Below, piece after piece: positions 46,151 to 57,639 of a stretch of DNA of 64,000 bases. The notes under the pieces were generated by a model. It was given only the letters and a program-made list of their open reading frames with translations, was not told where the DNA came from and searched no databases. The translations under genes and the position numbers were made by a program. How positions within the stretch are numbered: the stretch's first letter is position 1; every line of letters begins with the position of its first letter. This DNA comes from Aedes albopictus (lineage: Eukaryota > Arthropoda > Insecta > Diptera > Culicidae), in the NCBI RefSeq assembly GCF_035046485.1, contig NC_085138.1, positions 426,051,265 to 426,115,264 of the forward strand. The letters are read 5' to 3'.

Positions 46151-46763
46151 TTTTATCTGTGTACTATTACTATTACAAAAACTAAATACTATACAATTAT
46201 GTATTATGGTACTACTGAACATCTCCAGCTAACGTGGCTGATTCTTGAATCAGACTAAGCCTTTACAGATCATTTATTTTTACATGTTCTGCTAACGAAA
46301 GAACGAAATGACATGCAATTGTGAATATCTTTCTATTTACAGATCCCTCACTTACATTTTTGAAAAGCTGCCTCCTTCTTTGAGGCTGTCATCCTTGTAA
46401 AAATCTAGCTATTTTCTTGAAGTGAAATTTAAGACGTTTTTTCTTCTTCGGTCTGGTTCTATGTTCTCGCAGTAATTCGTCTTGTATCTCTTAAAAATAG
46501 TGTTATTTGAACATTTTCACAGTTATTAATTGAATTGCATTCTTTGCTTGCCCTGCATGAGTGCGTATATTGTTTAGAAATCACAATACACTTTGTTGTT
46601 ATTTTGTTGTGGTTATTTTTGATGGGGTTTGACTGAAAAAATCGCACATAAAAAAAAACCACGTGGTCCCCCGGGGGACGCTTAGCCTGAAACCACGCCA
46701 CGGTGGGGGTGGGAGGGTCTAAAATTCAGGAAAAAATTACCACGTGGTTTATGGACATCCCCC

Positions 46764-46850
46764 ATCAAGCTCTAGTGGCTACCGTGTCTGATTTATATGC
46801 AGAAGATCCAGGGTTCAATCTCCTACCTGTCCCTTCCCTCTTACTCCTGA
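46764..46850 (+). mobile_element. tRNA-related SINE fragment
   Basis: Box A-like tctagtggctacc and box B-like gggttcaatctc, 34 bp apart, resembling the family C head at 2522. Confidence 0.5.
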
Positions 46851-49580
46851 GAATCCTTGAAGAAATTTCTTGCGGAATGCCTGAGGGAATTTTTGAATTA
46901 CTTGCTGGATGTATTTTTGATAAATTTCTGGAGGAATCTTGGAAGATTTTTGTGGGGCAATCTTTGAGGGCACTCTTATAGGATTCTGTGAAGAGAGTTC
47001 TAGGCGAATTTCTTAAGAAGAATCCTTGAATAAATTCCTCGATGTAACTCCTGGAGAATCGTTTAAAGAAATGCCTGGAAGAATCTTTTGAAGAATTCCA
47101 GGAGATTTGCTAAAAGAATCTTCTGGTGGATAAAGAAATTTCCAAAATTATCAGAAAATATATGAAACAATCTGAAGGAAATCCTTTTAGAATTCCTCTA
47201 GGATTCCCTGATGAATTGTAGGAGATGCCCCAAAGAAGGAAGGGAGGATTTGGGAATGAATTTTATAAATATCTTTGATGAAATTCGGAATGATTTTGAA
47301 TGCTTGAACCAATGACATAGAATGTTCTGAAAAAAAAACATCTCTTGAGAATTCCTGGAGAAATCCCTAAATAAATTCTTGAAGGCTTTTCTCATGAAAA
47401 TTGTGTAATAATGTTTAAAAACATTCCTGGTTTAACATATAAAAGAATTCCTAAAGAAATCTTTTGGGAAATTCCTGAAGATTTTTCAAAGAAGTCCCTG
47501 GAGAATTTCCTGAAATTTCAGGTTTTATTTAATCAATTCTTGAAAGACTCCATGAAGGGTTATCTGAAGGATTCCCAACCAGCTCAAAGCAAGTGCCAGA
47601 ATTTGTGAATCATCAGCACTGTTTTCAAAATTAAATATGTACTCTTGTCCTGACACAGATGCTGACATACATATAATAATTTTTATTCAAAAAACAAGTT
47701 GAGGATCAAAACTCGTTTGTTTGTTTGCATTTCCAATAAAAATATCGTTAATAACCATTGAAATATAGCGCAAATATTTCTTCAGTCCTCTTCATTCAGT
47801 TCTCAAAGTAAATTTCTTAAATAATAGATGACGGAATTTTTTGAGGATTATCTGAGGAAATTTATTGAGGATATCTTGAAGAAATTCCCTTTGGAAATCC
47901 ATTAAGTAATCCCTGATAGAATTTCTTGTGAATTCTCTGGTGGAATATTATCTTGAGGAGTTCATGAGAAAATTACTCAAGTTTTCCCAGAGGATATTTG
48001 TTATTAAATCCCTGAGGGATTTTTTATTGATTCTTTGGAAAAAATCCTTGAGTAATTCCTGAGGATTCCCTGAGGAAATTCTTTGAGGATTCTCATTGGA
48101 AATTTCTTGAGGAATGCCTTAAGTAGTTTCTTGAGGAATCGCTGAGGAAATTCCCTCAGTAATCCCTATATTCTTTTTAATAATCGATGACGGAATTGCT
48201 TCAGGATTTTCTGAGGAAACTGCCTGAGAATCTCTTGAGAGAATTCTCTTAGAAAATGCATTGAGTAATCCCTGATGGAGTTTCTTGAGGATTCTCTGGG
48301 GAATTCCTGAAGAAATTACTAAAGTAATCTCTTTTGGAATTCCATGGGTAAACACTGTGGAAATTTCTTGAGGTATGTCTAAGGGAATTCTTGAAGAAAT
48401 TTGTGTATGGATTGTGCATAATTCTGGAATCCTCTGGGAGATTTCTGGTGGCTAGAGAAATTCCTAAAAAAATATCAATGAAAACAAATATCATAAAATG
48501 TTTTTTTTAATTGGATTTGAATAATTGTTTGAGATATTCCTGGAGAAAATTATAAAGAAATAAGTTTTAAATAGGAAATTCGGGAAAATTTGAATGATTT
48601 TTTGGAGAGCTCTTCGATGAAATTCCTGATGATTTTTAGAGGCATTCCTGAAAAATTCCCCAATGACATTTGTAGAGAGATTGTTTGAGAAATTTTCAGA
48701 TGGACTCTCAGAAAAAATAACTCATAGAGGAAACCCTGAAAAATTTCTCGAAAAATTACCGAAAAGAATTCCCGGAAAAATCCATAGATAGTTCTTGGAG
48801 GAATTCCTGGTGTAGGTTTTGAATCAATTACTAAAAAAATCTTTTAAAGAACTTCGTGAAGGTTTTTTTGCTAAAATTTCTGGATGATTTCCCGAAATAA
48901 ATTTCAGAACCTATATGTATGATTATTTCTTGAAAGACTCCATAAACGAGTTTCTGGAATATCACCAAACAAATTTTCGTGAAAATATCGTATTTTTTTA
49001 TATCTGTATTAACTTCCGAAAGAAGAACTCACATTTTGCGAGTATGTCGGGAGTGGGATTCGATCCCAGGTCCTCGGCGTGATAGTCAAGTGTTCTAACC
49101 ATCACAACAGGTCCGCTCCACCATATTATTAATATTTTATCGTAAAAGATTTCCGGAAGAGCCTTGAAGGTATTTCAAGTAATAACAGGAGGATTCCGTT
49201 TATAAATTTCTGTAAGAGTCTTTTGAAAGGAGGAATTTCTAGGAAAATATTTTAAAAAAATTATAAAAATAAAGTTGGAGAATTTGTGAAATAATACCTG
49301 GAGTAGCCATTGGTGGACTTTTTGTAGGCGTCTTTGAAGTAATTCCTGGGGAAATTTTTGAACACATTTCAGGAGGAAATTTGAAAGGAATCCCTGAAAA
49401 AAAAATCTTAAGGATTATTAGAAGCAATTTTTAGAAGAATGTCTGTAAGCAACTATTGATGAATATTTCAGAATAATTCTGGAGGATGTCATAAAGGAAT
49501 TCTGGGGCAATCCCTGCAGAAATCATTGAAGGCTTTTCTTCAAAAATGTCCGGAGGAGTCCTTGAAGAAATTCCAGGAAA
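46840..49580. repeat. Degenerate GGAA repeat array
   Basis: gaatccttgaagaaatttc- and tgaggaattcc-type units of 12-15 bp almost throughout, weak at 47600-47800. The 48000-48450 part is more regular. ORFs on both strands are repeat-derived. Confidence 0.65.
49000..49121 (-). mobile_element. tRNA-derived SINE, family B, antisense, internally deleted
   Basis: On the minus strand tggagcggacctgttgtgatg, box B gggatcgaatccc and tgtgagttcttctttcgga lead directly to gttaatacaga. About 45 bp of the body (ggaagtaaagcgtggg...aaaatctc) are missing compared with 37799. Confidence 0.75.
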
Positions 49581-50999
49581 GTTTGTAAAGACGAATTTCG
49601 CACCAACTCGTCTTCGGGGTTGGCAGCACCCCCTCAGAATGTTATGAAATTTTGTAGGTTTCAAGACTTTACCTTTTCAAGCAACTTTGCGTATTTTGTT
49701 TTTTCAAAATTAACCTAGACTAACATTTAAAAAGAGTCAAAGTTCTTTAACCGTTTTTTTTCACAAAAAAATAACTCGAATATGATAAGATGTACAAAAA
49801 AGTGATGTATGGGTGACATTTAGAGAATTGTCCAAGCTCTCATGAAAAAATATTTTAAAAATTATAAATACATTTTTACACGCTAAAAATATATTTTTAA
49901 AATTAAAAGTCAATTTACAGAAAATGCCCACTTTTTTATGTTTTGAAATTTTTTTCCAAGAAAGTCAATATTGTTGCCTAACTTTCCTCCATACATCACA
50001 AGATGGGCACTTTTAAGGAAAAAAACTTTTTCCAACAAAAACTTTTTCATGTTATTTTTTTAGCGTGTTGCGCATTAGCCGTTTTTTTCACAAAAAATAT
50101 AACTCGAATATGATAAGTTGTACAAAAAAGTGATGTATGGGGGACTTTTAGGGAATTGTCCAAGCTTTCAAGAAAACACATTTAAAAAATATAAAAAAAT
50201 GTTTTACACGCTAAAAAATATGTTTTCAAAATTAAAAGTCAATTTACAGAAAAAGCCCACTTTTTTATGTTTTGAATTTTTTTCCCAAGAAAGACAATAT
50301 AGTTGCCTAACTTTCCTCCATACATCACAAGATGGGCACTTTTAAGGAAAACAAATTTTTCTAAAAAAAACTTTTTCATTTTATTTTTTTTTGCGTGTTG
50401 TGCCTTAACTCGTACAATAATGTATCCAGAATCCTAATGACAATCCATTAAAACTTAATGGGCTCAACTACTTTTTTAATATCTTAACGTGCTTGACATT
50501 GAAAACGTGCTTGATATTGGAAAGGGCTCAAGACAAATTTGCTTTTAGGATTTTATATCAATGAAAACGCTTGTGTATTGATGAAATATGTACATATGTA
50601 TATGTGTATTCAATTATTTTCTTTTCTACAATATATACATCCTTCTTTTATACATTCTATTTTAGCGTTTTTTGAATATTAGATCTTTAGTCTATCTGAA
50701 ACAAAGTAAACTTTTTTGGATTATCTGTTGAATTCGAAAACTTCTTCGCTTCAATTTGATTTTCAGAAATTGGCACAAATGAATGAAATTTTTGTGTACC
50801 AGGTATTGTTTTTACGTGACTGTATGTGTATAGTTCTTCAAGTTCATCCGTCATTTTTGCATATTGTTCATTTGAAATAAAGCAGAAATTCAATTTTGTT
50901 ATATTTTTTATTTATTTTTTTTTATTTTTGTGTATTTTAACTTATGCTAATTCTACACTTAATTTTGTTATATGTATATCTGACTGTTTAACTGCCCAG

Positions 51000-51850
51000 T
51001 CATACAGTTCTCGAGGAGTTGTGATTGTGTTTCCATAATCTCGAGCAAGACTTGCTCGTTTTGCCATTCGCTAGAGAGTACCTCCAACAGCGTCACATGG
51101 ACCTTTGCCATGTGAAGTTGCGAAGAAGTGCCATTCTGCTTATAATCCATAATTGGACCGAAAACTGCACAAACTGGCAAATTGTTTTTGTTCTTATAAT
51201 GAGCTGCTGCTCCATCTGACATGAAAGTTATTTTTGAGAAATCAATCGATTGTTTAACCCTTATGTGACCGACAGGGTACCCGGGTACCCAGCGCCCATT
51301 TAAAAAGCACGGTGTAGAAAAAAGCAAAAAGTTTGTCGGACACATAACGGTTAATGAAATCCAGCAGTTTTGATATAAATAACTGGACTGCTGTTGTATC
51401 GTGTGTAAGTACTTCAGATATTATTATAAAGCTCAAGTTTTCCAACTTATTTTCTTTTCTGTAGTACACTTCAAAGGGGTGAATGGTAGCCTGAGAATTT
51501 TTCCAATGGTAACCTTGAGCTGAATTTTGAATGATAAATGAATAATTTTCTGAAAAGTCACAAATTGTTAATACTTCACCCTGTTTAAGAGATTCTTTTT
51601 TATCCCGCAAAAATGAGGATTGTTCTTTATAAATGAAATCATGAGTTATAAGCTTATCAACTTTTTCTACAAAATACGAAACAAACTCGTCTATAGTCTT
51701 AGTAATAGTTTCCAAATTGCATCGATCAGTGGTTAGCCATTGTTGAAATAAAACCGATTCTTTATCATTCGCTTCTAATAATGATGTTAGTTCACTGGTT
51801 CTAGGCACACAATAATACAATTTCAGCAAACAGAATGCTGTTTTATGCAT
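51000..51850 (-). pseudogene. Transposase remnant of the 49.6-52.5-kb element
   Basis: The minus frame from 51850 begins MHKTAFCLLKLYYC and contains ICDFSENYSF and LTHDTTAVQLF. After a 93-bp TTAA-flanked insertion (51258-51350) it resumes with KITFMSDGAAAHYKNKNN. A frame change then gives AEWHFFATSHGKGPCD and TTPRELYDWA. The spaced aspartates (DFSEN, SDGA) and the HGKGPCD block are what I remember from a transposase-like family repeated in arthropod genomes, but I cannot name its superfamily. At least one frameshift, two stops and the insertion make it a pseudogene. Upstream and downstream parts of a full-length transposase are missing or unrecognisable. Confidence 0.6.
51258..51350. mobile_element. 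93-bp TTAA-flanked element, CCCTTATGTG ends
   Basis: CCCTTATGTGACCGAC (left) and, inverted, CCGTTATGTGTCCGAC (right), with TTAA on both sides (51254-51257 and 51351-51354). It interrupts the transposase remnant; removing it plus one TTAA restores the surrounding frame. Very small piggyBac-type insertion. Confidence 0.8.
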
Positions 51851-52861
51851 TCAGATATCAAAACAAGCTGAGAAACAGGTTCTATTCCAGTTGGGATGTA
51901 ACGCCAAGAAAAAGAAGGCACTCAATCAAACAAAGTTGTAATGCCCATTGAGTGTTATTAAATGGGTATAAGGATTCTTGATACATCCTGTACGAGTTAA
52001 TGCGCAACACGCTAAAAAATAACATGAAAAAGTTTTTGTTAGAAAAAGTTTTTTTCCTTAAAAGTGCCCATCTTGTGATGTATGGAGGAAAGTTTGGCAA
52101 CAATATTGACTTTCTTGGAAAAAAATTTCAAAACATAAAAAAGTGGGCATTTTCTGTAAATTGACTTTTAATTTTAAAAATATATTTTTAGCGTGTAAAA
52201 ATGTATTTAGAATTTTTAAAATATTTTTTCATGAAAGCTTGGACAATTCTCTAAAAGTCCCCCATACAACAATTTTCTATAGGTCTTGTCATTTTTGAGC
52301 TACATCGATTTTAAAAAATTTTTCAAAAAAAAGTTAGGCCCACTTCAAATGTTACTCTTGAAAATTTTCGAAAGTTTAAGTATGCAAAGTTGCTTATAAA
52401 AACCTAGTCTTTATGCCCACCAAGTTTCATTCGATTCTGAGAGGGTGTTGCCAACCACTGGTCGAGTTGGCGCGAAATTCGTCAGGTATTCCGTAAGAAA
52501 ATTTTGGAAGAATCCTTTATGAAATTCGCAAAGTAAAGTTTGAAAAATTCTCGCAAAATTGAAAACACATTTTGAGCAAGACTGGATGAGAAATAAACAA
52601 CTTGAGTATTGCAAACCCGCTATTTTTATTGAAAACCGTATTAAGGAACTTTCTGGCATTAAGTATTTTGATATTGTGTGACAAGCACTGTGATACACTA
52701 CGGTAAGTATGGGCCAAAAAGTATGCAATGCAGTGCATTTTCTTACAATCAACAGCTTATGTTCTTCATGAAATAGCTTTTTGATAAAATCCTCAGTCCC
52801 CTCAGAATTCACAGCTTTTTCCAGGAACAATCTACAACGGATACACCTGTCCCTACCTACT

Positions 52862-53318
52862 TTCCTCTTCTTCTTCTTCTTCTTCTTCTTCTTCTTCTTC
52901 TTCTTCTTCTTCTTCTTCTTCTTCTTCTTTTTCTTCTTCTTCTTCTTATCAAAACTTCCCAACAGGGACAAAGCCTACATCTTAGTTAGGTATTCTATGT
53001 ATAAACATTTCTGTATTTATTAACCCTCGATCAGTCGCGTCTTCGATCACCCTTGGCGACAGTACACGACGCGACCGCTCCCGGGTTAACATTAGGCTCT
53101 GAGGTTTTGAAAACTCTTCATTGAAGCTAATATCTTTTATTTTGGTTTTATTACGGTTTTAAGAACCTCTTCTAGTCTATTCGACATGAAAATGTTACTT
53201 GGAGTGTATACATATATCGTATGGTAGGCATGAGATACTCTAAGCCCCAGGAAATTGCACCCTAACCATGGTCATGCTGGATACACACCTTTACAGCAGT
53301 GGATATATTGGTCGTGTA
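52862..53318 (-). mobile_element. Feilai-like SINE (family A), divergent, with expanded triplet tail
   Basis: The + strand shows (CTT)n, then acttcccaacagggacaaag, attctatgtataaacattt, atatcgtatggtaggcatga and accatggtcatgctgg, i.e. the family A body and tRNA head inverted. The triplet tail at 52863-52947 is grown to about 28 units with one interruption, and produces the poly-K/poly-F ORFs seen in translation. Confidence 0.7.
52863..52947. repeat. CTT/GAA microsatellite (about 28 units)
   Basis: Near-pure triplet tract with one TTT interruption. It arose as the SINE tail. Confidence 0.9.
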
Positions 53319-53361
53319 AAAGCAAAAAATGATTGACAATTGATTCATCCCTGCTTCCAAC

Positions 53362-53547
53362 TGTGGAATCCTGGATCTCGGACGACGGACAGACACCATT
53401 ACGGTTTGGAAGTTCTCATAAGAAGACTTAATAAACTGCACATCAACTGCACACGCAATCCGTATATTAACCCGTTAGCTTCCGTACCTGACTCTCAAAC
53501 TGATTACACTTCTTCACAGGCCTACTCGATCTATCTACGATACCACA
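53362..53547 (-). repeat. 3' LTR
   Basis: 186 bp, begins TGTGG and ends CCACA. Identical to 59848-60033. Confidence 0.92.
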
Positions 53548-53557
53548 CTCCCCCCTT
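53548..53557 (-). promoter_or_regulatory. Polypurine tract
   Basis: AAGGGGGGAG on the minus strand, directly before the 3' LTR; the expected plus-strand primer site. Confidence 0.8.
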
Positions 53558-53899
53558 ACATAATAGATTAAATCTAACAAGGTTTGTACATAATTCTTAT
53601 AATACTCTGGACGCTTCATTTCTCGATTGCCTCGTCGGATGGTTGTGGAAATTTCCTCAGGTTGGTTCTCCGGATCAGTTGAATTAGAATGTATCCCCTG
53701 TAGATGCTTGAGTTTCATTCGGAGTTGATGAGTTGAAACCAGATGGTGAATCATCCACAGGCTTAAGATGAACCACGTTCCGGCGGTAGTTTTCCGGTTT
53801 CCAACGAGCGCATCTCAGCATCCGATCTATGTCTGCTTACAATCTCGAACTTTTCAGCGCCATAGTTGGTAGACAGTTTGTTCTCCTTAGTTATCCTTT

Positions 53900-54700
53900 T
53901 TGCCACAACGATATCCCCTTCTTCTAGCTGGTTTGGAAAAGCTCTCCTTTGATTGTTTGTCGATTCTGCTGCTGCTACTTTTCGTTCCCAATCTCGATCT
54001 CTGATACCTTTAATCCATGGTTTATACGCATTGTGGATACACTGTATTTAATCTTCAAGTACCCTGCCAAACATAAGAGACGATGGAGGTTCGCCTGTCG
54101 TTGAGTGTGGGTGGAATTGTACATCAGAAGAAAACTACTCAAATACCATTTCCAATTTTCCGAGTTTTCGGCTTGACTGATTCTCAGTCGCTTCAGTATT
54201 GTATTATTCATTCACTCTACTTCTTCAAACGCCTGGGCCAGTGCGGTGTTGTCTTTTGATGTTCTATGCCGAATTCGTGGCAGAACGTTTTAAACGGCTT
54301 GCTGATGAAATGTGGACCATTATCTGATCTCAACGTTTCCGGAGTTCCAAATCGACTGAAGGTTTCGAACAAGGTGTGAATTGTTAGCCCAGTCGTCTGT
54401 TTAATTACGATTAATTCAGTTAATCTACTGAAATAGTCAACCATAACCAGAAGAGAATGGCTTTACGGTAACGGGTCCGGAAAGTCGACAGCTACCTTGG
54501 TCCAAGGTCTATCAGGCATTCTGCTTCGGAGCATTGGTTCTGGAAGTCCAACCGCTGACACAAGAGTACATGATCCACAGTGTTTAACAAATTCCTTGAC
54601 AGCGTCATCTATTTTCGGTCACCAAACCTTCTGTCTCAGATGAAGTTTCATAACGCTTATTCCAGGATGACCGTCATGTGCACATGATAGTATATGTGAC
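53900..54700 (-). pseudogene. Integrase remnant of the LTR element
   Basis: The minus frame at 54217-54444 reads MVDYFSRLTELIVIKQTTG, then FGTPETLRSDNGPHF and GIEHQKTTPHWP. These are the D...D catalytic-core segments of a retroviral-type integrase (first D in VDYFSR, second in SDNGP). The third acidic residue lies just beyond the broken end. The C-terminal part continues at 53975-54211 (WKWYLSSFLLMYNSTHT) in another frame. The zinc-binding N-terminal part near 54560-54700 is only patchy. At least two frame breaks make it non-functional. The order relative to RT confirms Ty3/gypsy rather than copia. Confidence 0.75.
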
Positions 54701-54716
54701 CGAAGTGATGTTGGAA

Positions 54717-55330
54717 TTATGAGCCTGTCACTTCGTAGCAAAACGTGGCTGAATGTAGTTCCGATTTGAAATACTTGAACACCTGTGCCTCATCCGACCA
54801 GTATCCTGATCGTAAAGCCTCCAGTAACCTCTGAAGAATTTCATCTTGTTTTGTTGCTTCCGCCACTTGGGTGAATGTTGCCGCTTTTGGAATTGAGTTC
54901 TTTACTAGTTGATTAATGTAAGACTCCGCTGTCGTATCAAAAAGTTTCATGTTGCAAATCGAAAATCTGGACAAAGCATCGGCTAAGTTGATTACCCCAG
55001 GTTCGTACTTAATTTCATAGTTATACGGCTGAACACGTAGAACCCAACGCTCGATTCGTGGACATGTCGAGACCGAGGACTGAACAGGATTTTGATTTGA
55101 TTTGAATCAGCCCATCATCGTTTTCCTGAATCAGCACTGCTCCTAGACCTTCCGGACTTCCATCTACAAACAACTTTGTTTTCTTCTCAAATAATCCAAC
55201 ATATCCTATATCATTGACAGCCTTTTTGATCGCGTTGAATGCGTTGGTCTGAGTTTCTTTCTACGAAGACACATAACCAGAATGTAGAAGTACTCGCAAC
55301 GGTTCTGTTTTTTTCGTCAGATTAGGAATA
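54717..55330 (-). pseudogene. RNase H / connection region remnant
   Basis: The minus frame ending at 54717 contains SRFSICNMKLFDTTAESYIN, the usual end of the RNase H domain (ADALSR-type) in Ty3/gypsy elements. Upstream pieces at 54980-55330 (for example around LFVDGSPEGLGA and VQPYNYEIKYEPG, read in shifted frames) match the RNase H core. Stops and shifts split the region, so no single frame spans it. Confidence 0.65.
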
Positions 55331-55339
55331 ATACGCCCG

Positions 55340-55750
55340 ATATTAGCTATCAAACCTAAGAAACTTCTCAGCGCTTGTAGGCGTTTTCGTGTGATGCTCC
55401 AAATACCACTTTATCATCAAGATATACGATAACACCTTCCAAACCAGATAAAATCAATTCCATCGTCTTCTGAAATATTTCTGGGGCGCAACTGATACCG
55501 AACATAAGTCTCTGATATCTGAGTAAGCCATTCTTGGTTATGAAGGCAGTAATAGGAAGAGATTTTTCAGATATCTCTCGTTGATAATACGCGTCTTTGA
55601 TGTCGATTTTAGAAAATATTTTCGAGCTTGTTACTGATCCAAGAATTTCATCTACCAGAGATAGATGATGAGTTTCCCTTAATACCGCTTGATTAACTCG
55701 ACGCATGTCGATGCACAGCCTAACGTTAATTCCATTTCGGGAGTTTTGGA
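55340..55750 (-). pseudogene. Reverse transcriptase remnant
   Basis: The minus frame 55368-55706 (112 codons) reads MRRVNQAVLRETHHLSLVDE, FSKIDIKDAYYQREISEKS, LMFGISCAPEIFQKTMELIL and the catalytic YLDD box (VIVYLDDKVVFG). The first catalytic aspartate is in KIDIKDAY. Upstream, 55706-55750 adds a frame-shifted VRLCIDM start. Roughly 80-90 codons between the protease end (KTPEM-like) and this point are missing compared with Ty3/gypsy relatives. The fingers region is therefore deleted and the enzyme cannot be active. Confidence 0.85.
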
Positions 55751-55788
55751 TATGTTACCGACTTCAAAACCAACCCTTAAGACATGTG

Positions 55789-57012
55789 GTCGGCGTTAAG
55801 TCAGAGAGGACCATGTGTCTTTTACTTAATTTCTAGAAAAATGACTTTAAAGTTTGCAACTCAATAAGTTTTGAGTTTTTCAACAAATGTTCTTGAATTT
55901 TTGCCATAAAGCTCAATAACTATTCATCACAGCATCGCTCTGTATTGATCGCGAAAAAACATAAATTAAAGCTTGAAACCGAGAAATTGCTAATTAATTG
56001 ATTGTACTTAGTCCACTCTGACTGAACGGTTTTTGGAAAATCTTCAACCAACTACAGTTCACACTCAAGTTTTTACATATTTGATGAAAAAATAATGCAC
56101 AAGCAGCACAACAGATAATAGGAGTAGTGTATAATGTGAGCAGGAAGTTTGAAATTGGATATTTCGGTTCTTACACTGTTGATTACCATTTTCAATTTTT
56201 ATGTTCAGTCAGAGTGGACCAAGTACAACAGTTCAATATCACATGAAGGGTAGTCAATTAATTAGCTATTCAACAATTCCTAACTTGAACATTTAATAGC
56301 TAACAACTTTTGAATGTATTTTCATAGTTCGGTACGTTTTTGAAATATTGTAGTTTCACAGTTCATAATAATTTATTCAGAGGACTGGTATTTTTCAAAA
56401 TTTCGTTCAGACAGAGTGAACCAAGTACACAATTCTTAAATAATCGGTAAAATCAATTTCTTCATGAAACGGGTATTGGTACATTTCAATATGATGCCCA
56501 GCAGCTACTAAACAAACATATTTTGATTTGGAAAGGATTACGAAGTATAAGGTAATTTCAACCATATTTCTTAGAGACACATGGTCCACTCTGTCTGCAC
56601 GCGAAATGCCACAATATGCTTCAACACGATGATCTGTAAAATACGATATTGACCATAATAAAATGGAATTTCACGTGCTTTCTTGATCAATAATCATCAG
56701 AAAATGCGTTAGGGAGTCATACGATTTGCAAACGTATCACATTTTGATGAAAAACTATTTTACTTATTGGATTTTAACCAATACGTATTTTTTCAACTCT
56801 CTTGACATCAAGCTTATGGTCCACTCTGACTGCACACTATTATCGATTTTCGCGGTTCAATCAAAAGAAAATTGTGCTATAACTCTCGTTAAATGTAATA
56901 TTAAGAAAATTGGGTGAATGTCCCAAGTAGCTTAAGTAATTCTCAATAAAATGCCCTAAAAATCTAATTTTCGTCAATTTTGTTACTTGGTCCCCTCTGA
57001 CTTAACGCCAAC
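55789..57012. mobile_element. DNA transposon inserted in pol, GTYGGCGTTAAGTCAGAG ends
   Basis: The left end GTCGGCGTTAAGTCAGAG and right end (inverted) GTTGGCGTTAAGTCAGAG extend as TIRs for about 28 bp. The flanks share ACATG; removing the element and one copy fuses the protease end to the following pol sequence in frame. Internal copies of gtcagagtggaccaagtac and variants recur at about 56015, 56210, 56405, 56580 and 56820. 1224 bp, no transposase. Confidence 0.8.
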
Positions 57013-57508
57013 CATGTAGTGCCTTTGCCGTTTGATCGCCCAGTAAATTCTGTTGTCCTACCTTTGCAACACAAAATTTTGCTTTCAATTTTCTCTCTCC
57101 AGCGCGGATTATGGCCATGAAGCTTCCTGAGATTTGCATTTGATCTTTTGAAGCGTAACATGTGAAGTTCTTATCGTTGTCTGTGGTCATATTCCAGACA
57201 GATACTTTCATCTGTTTCATTTGTTCCCATGTTTTCTGGTTCATGGTGTTGGCTGCCGCTCCTGAATCGGTTACCATAGGTATTACGATTCTGCCAATAT
57301 GTTTAAATATGGCGTAGAATATGTCCCCGTTATCTTTCTCGTGATCGTCGTAATCTTGAACTACTCTGATGCGCTTCGTTGGGATGGGATTACGTTGTCC
57401 GTCACCATATTCTCGCTTCAAACATTGTTTTGCAAAGTGACCAGTGCCTTTGCATTTCAAACAGGTTGCCGCCCTGGCTGGGAAAATCTCATGGCCGTAC
57501 ATGGCCAC
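57013..57508 (-). pseudogene. Gag zinc knuckle and protease region
   Basis: The minus frame 57508-57002 (168 codons) is the best-preserved part of the element. It has a CCHC zinc knuckle CLKCKGTGHFAKQC (C-x2-C-x4-H-x4-C), a basic linker KREYGDGQRNPIPTKRIR, and an aspartic protease domain with active-site DSGA (VTDSGAAANT). It ends in LLGDQTAKAL just before the inserted DNA element. Gag C-terminus and protease share one frame, as in many Ty3/gypsy elements. The frame is open, but its product could not mature without the rest of pol. Confidence 0.85.
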
Positions 57509-57639
57509 ATTTTCCGCATGAGTAGCATACTGGGATAGCCCGAGCTTTTGCTTGAAACGATCGGTTTGCTCTGCCTGTTTCTATAAATACTATAATATTA
57601 AACCCCATTTATTAAAATAACATACATTTTTTTACCCAT

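Larger units (their letters stand above)
44158..46763. mobile_element. 2.6-kb inverted-repeat element, TCCATAAACCACGTGGT ends
   Basis: The left end (ccatccataaaccacgtggt) and right end (accacgtggtttatggacat) are inverted. Subterminal G-rich blocks (gtggagggggggtct, ggtgggggtgggagggtct) lie inside each, plus a second inner cacgtggt. The interior holds other repeats (45181-45412, 45458-45721, 45920-46150). It may be one element or a pair of arms that captured sequence. Confidence 0.55.
49590..52483. mobile_element. Decayed 2.9-kb DNA transposon, GACGAATTTCGC ends
   Basis: TIRs start GACGAATTTCGCACCAACTC and, inverted on the right, GACGAATTTCGCGCCAACTC. Long subterminal inverted arms continue (ggttggcagcacc, cccatcttgtgatgtatgga, taactcgtaca). 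The left arm has a tandem duplication (49745-50050 and 50085-50400). The centre encodes transposase remains on the minus strand. No convincing target duplication. Confidence 0.7.

Noticed and set aside
52411..53023. Poly-lysine (minus) and poly-phenylalanine (plus) ORFs
   Set aside because: Translation of the CTT/GAA microsatellite, which is the expanded tail of an antisense SINE.
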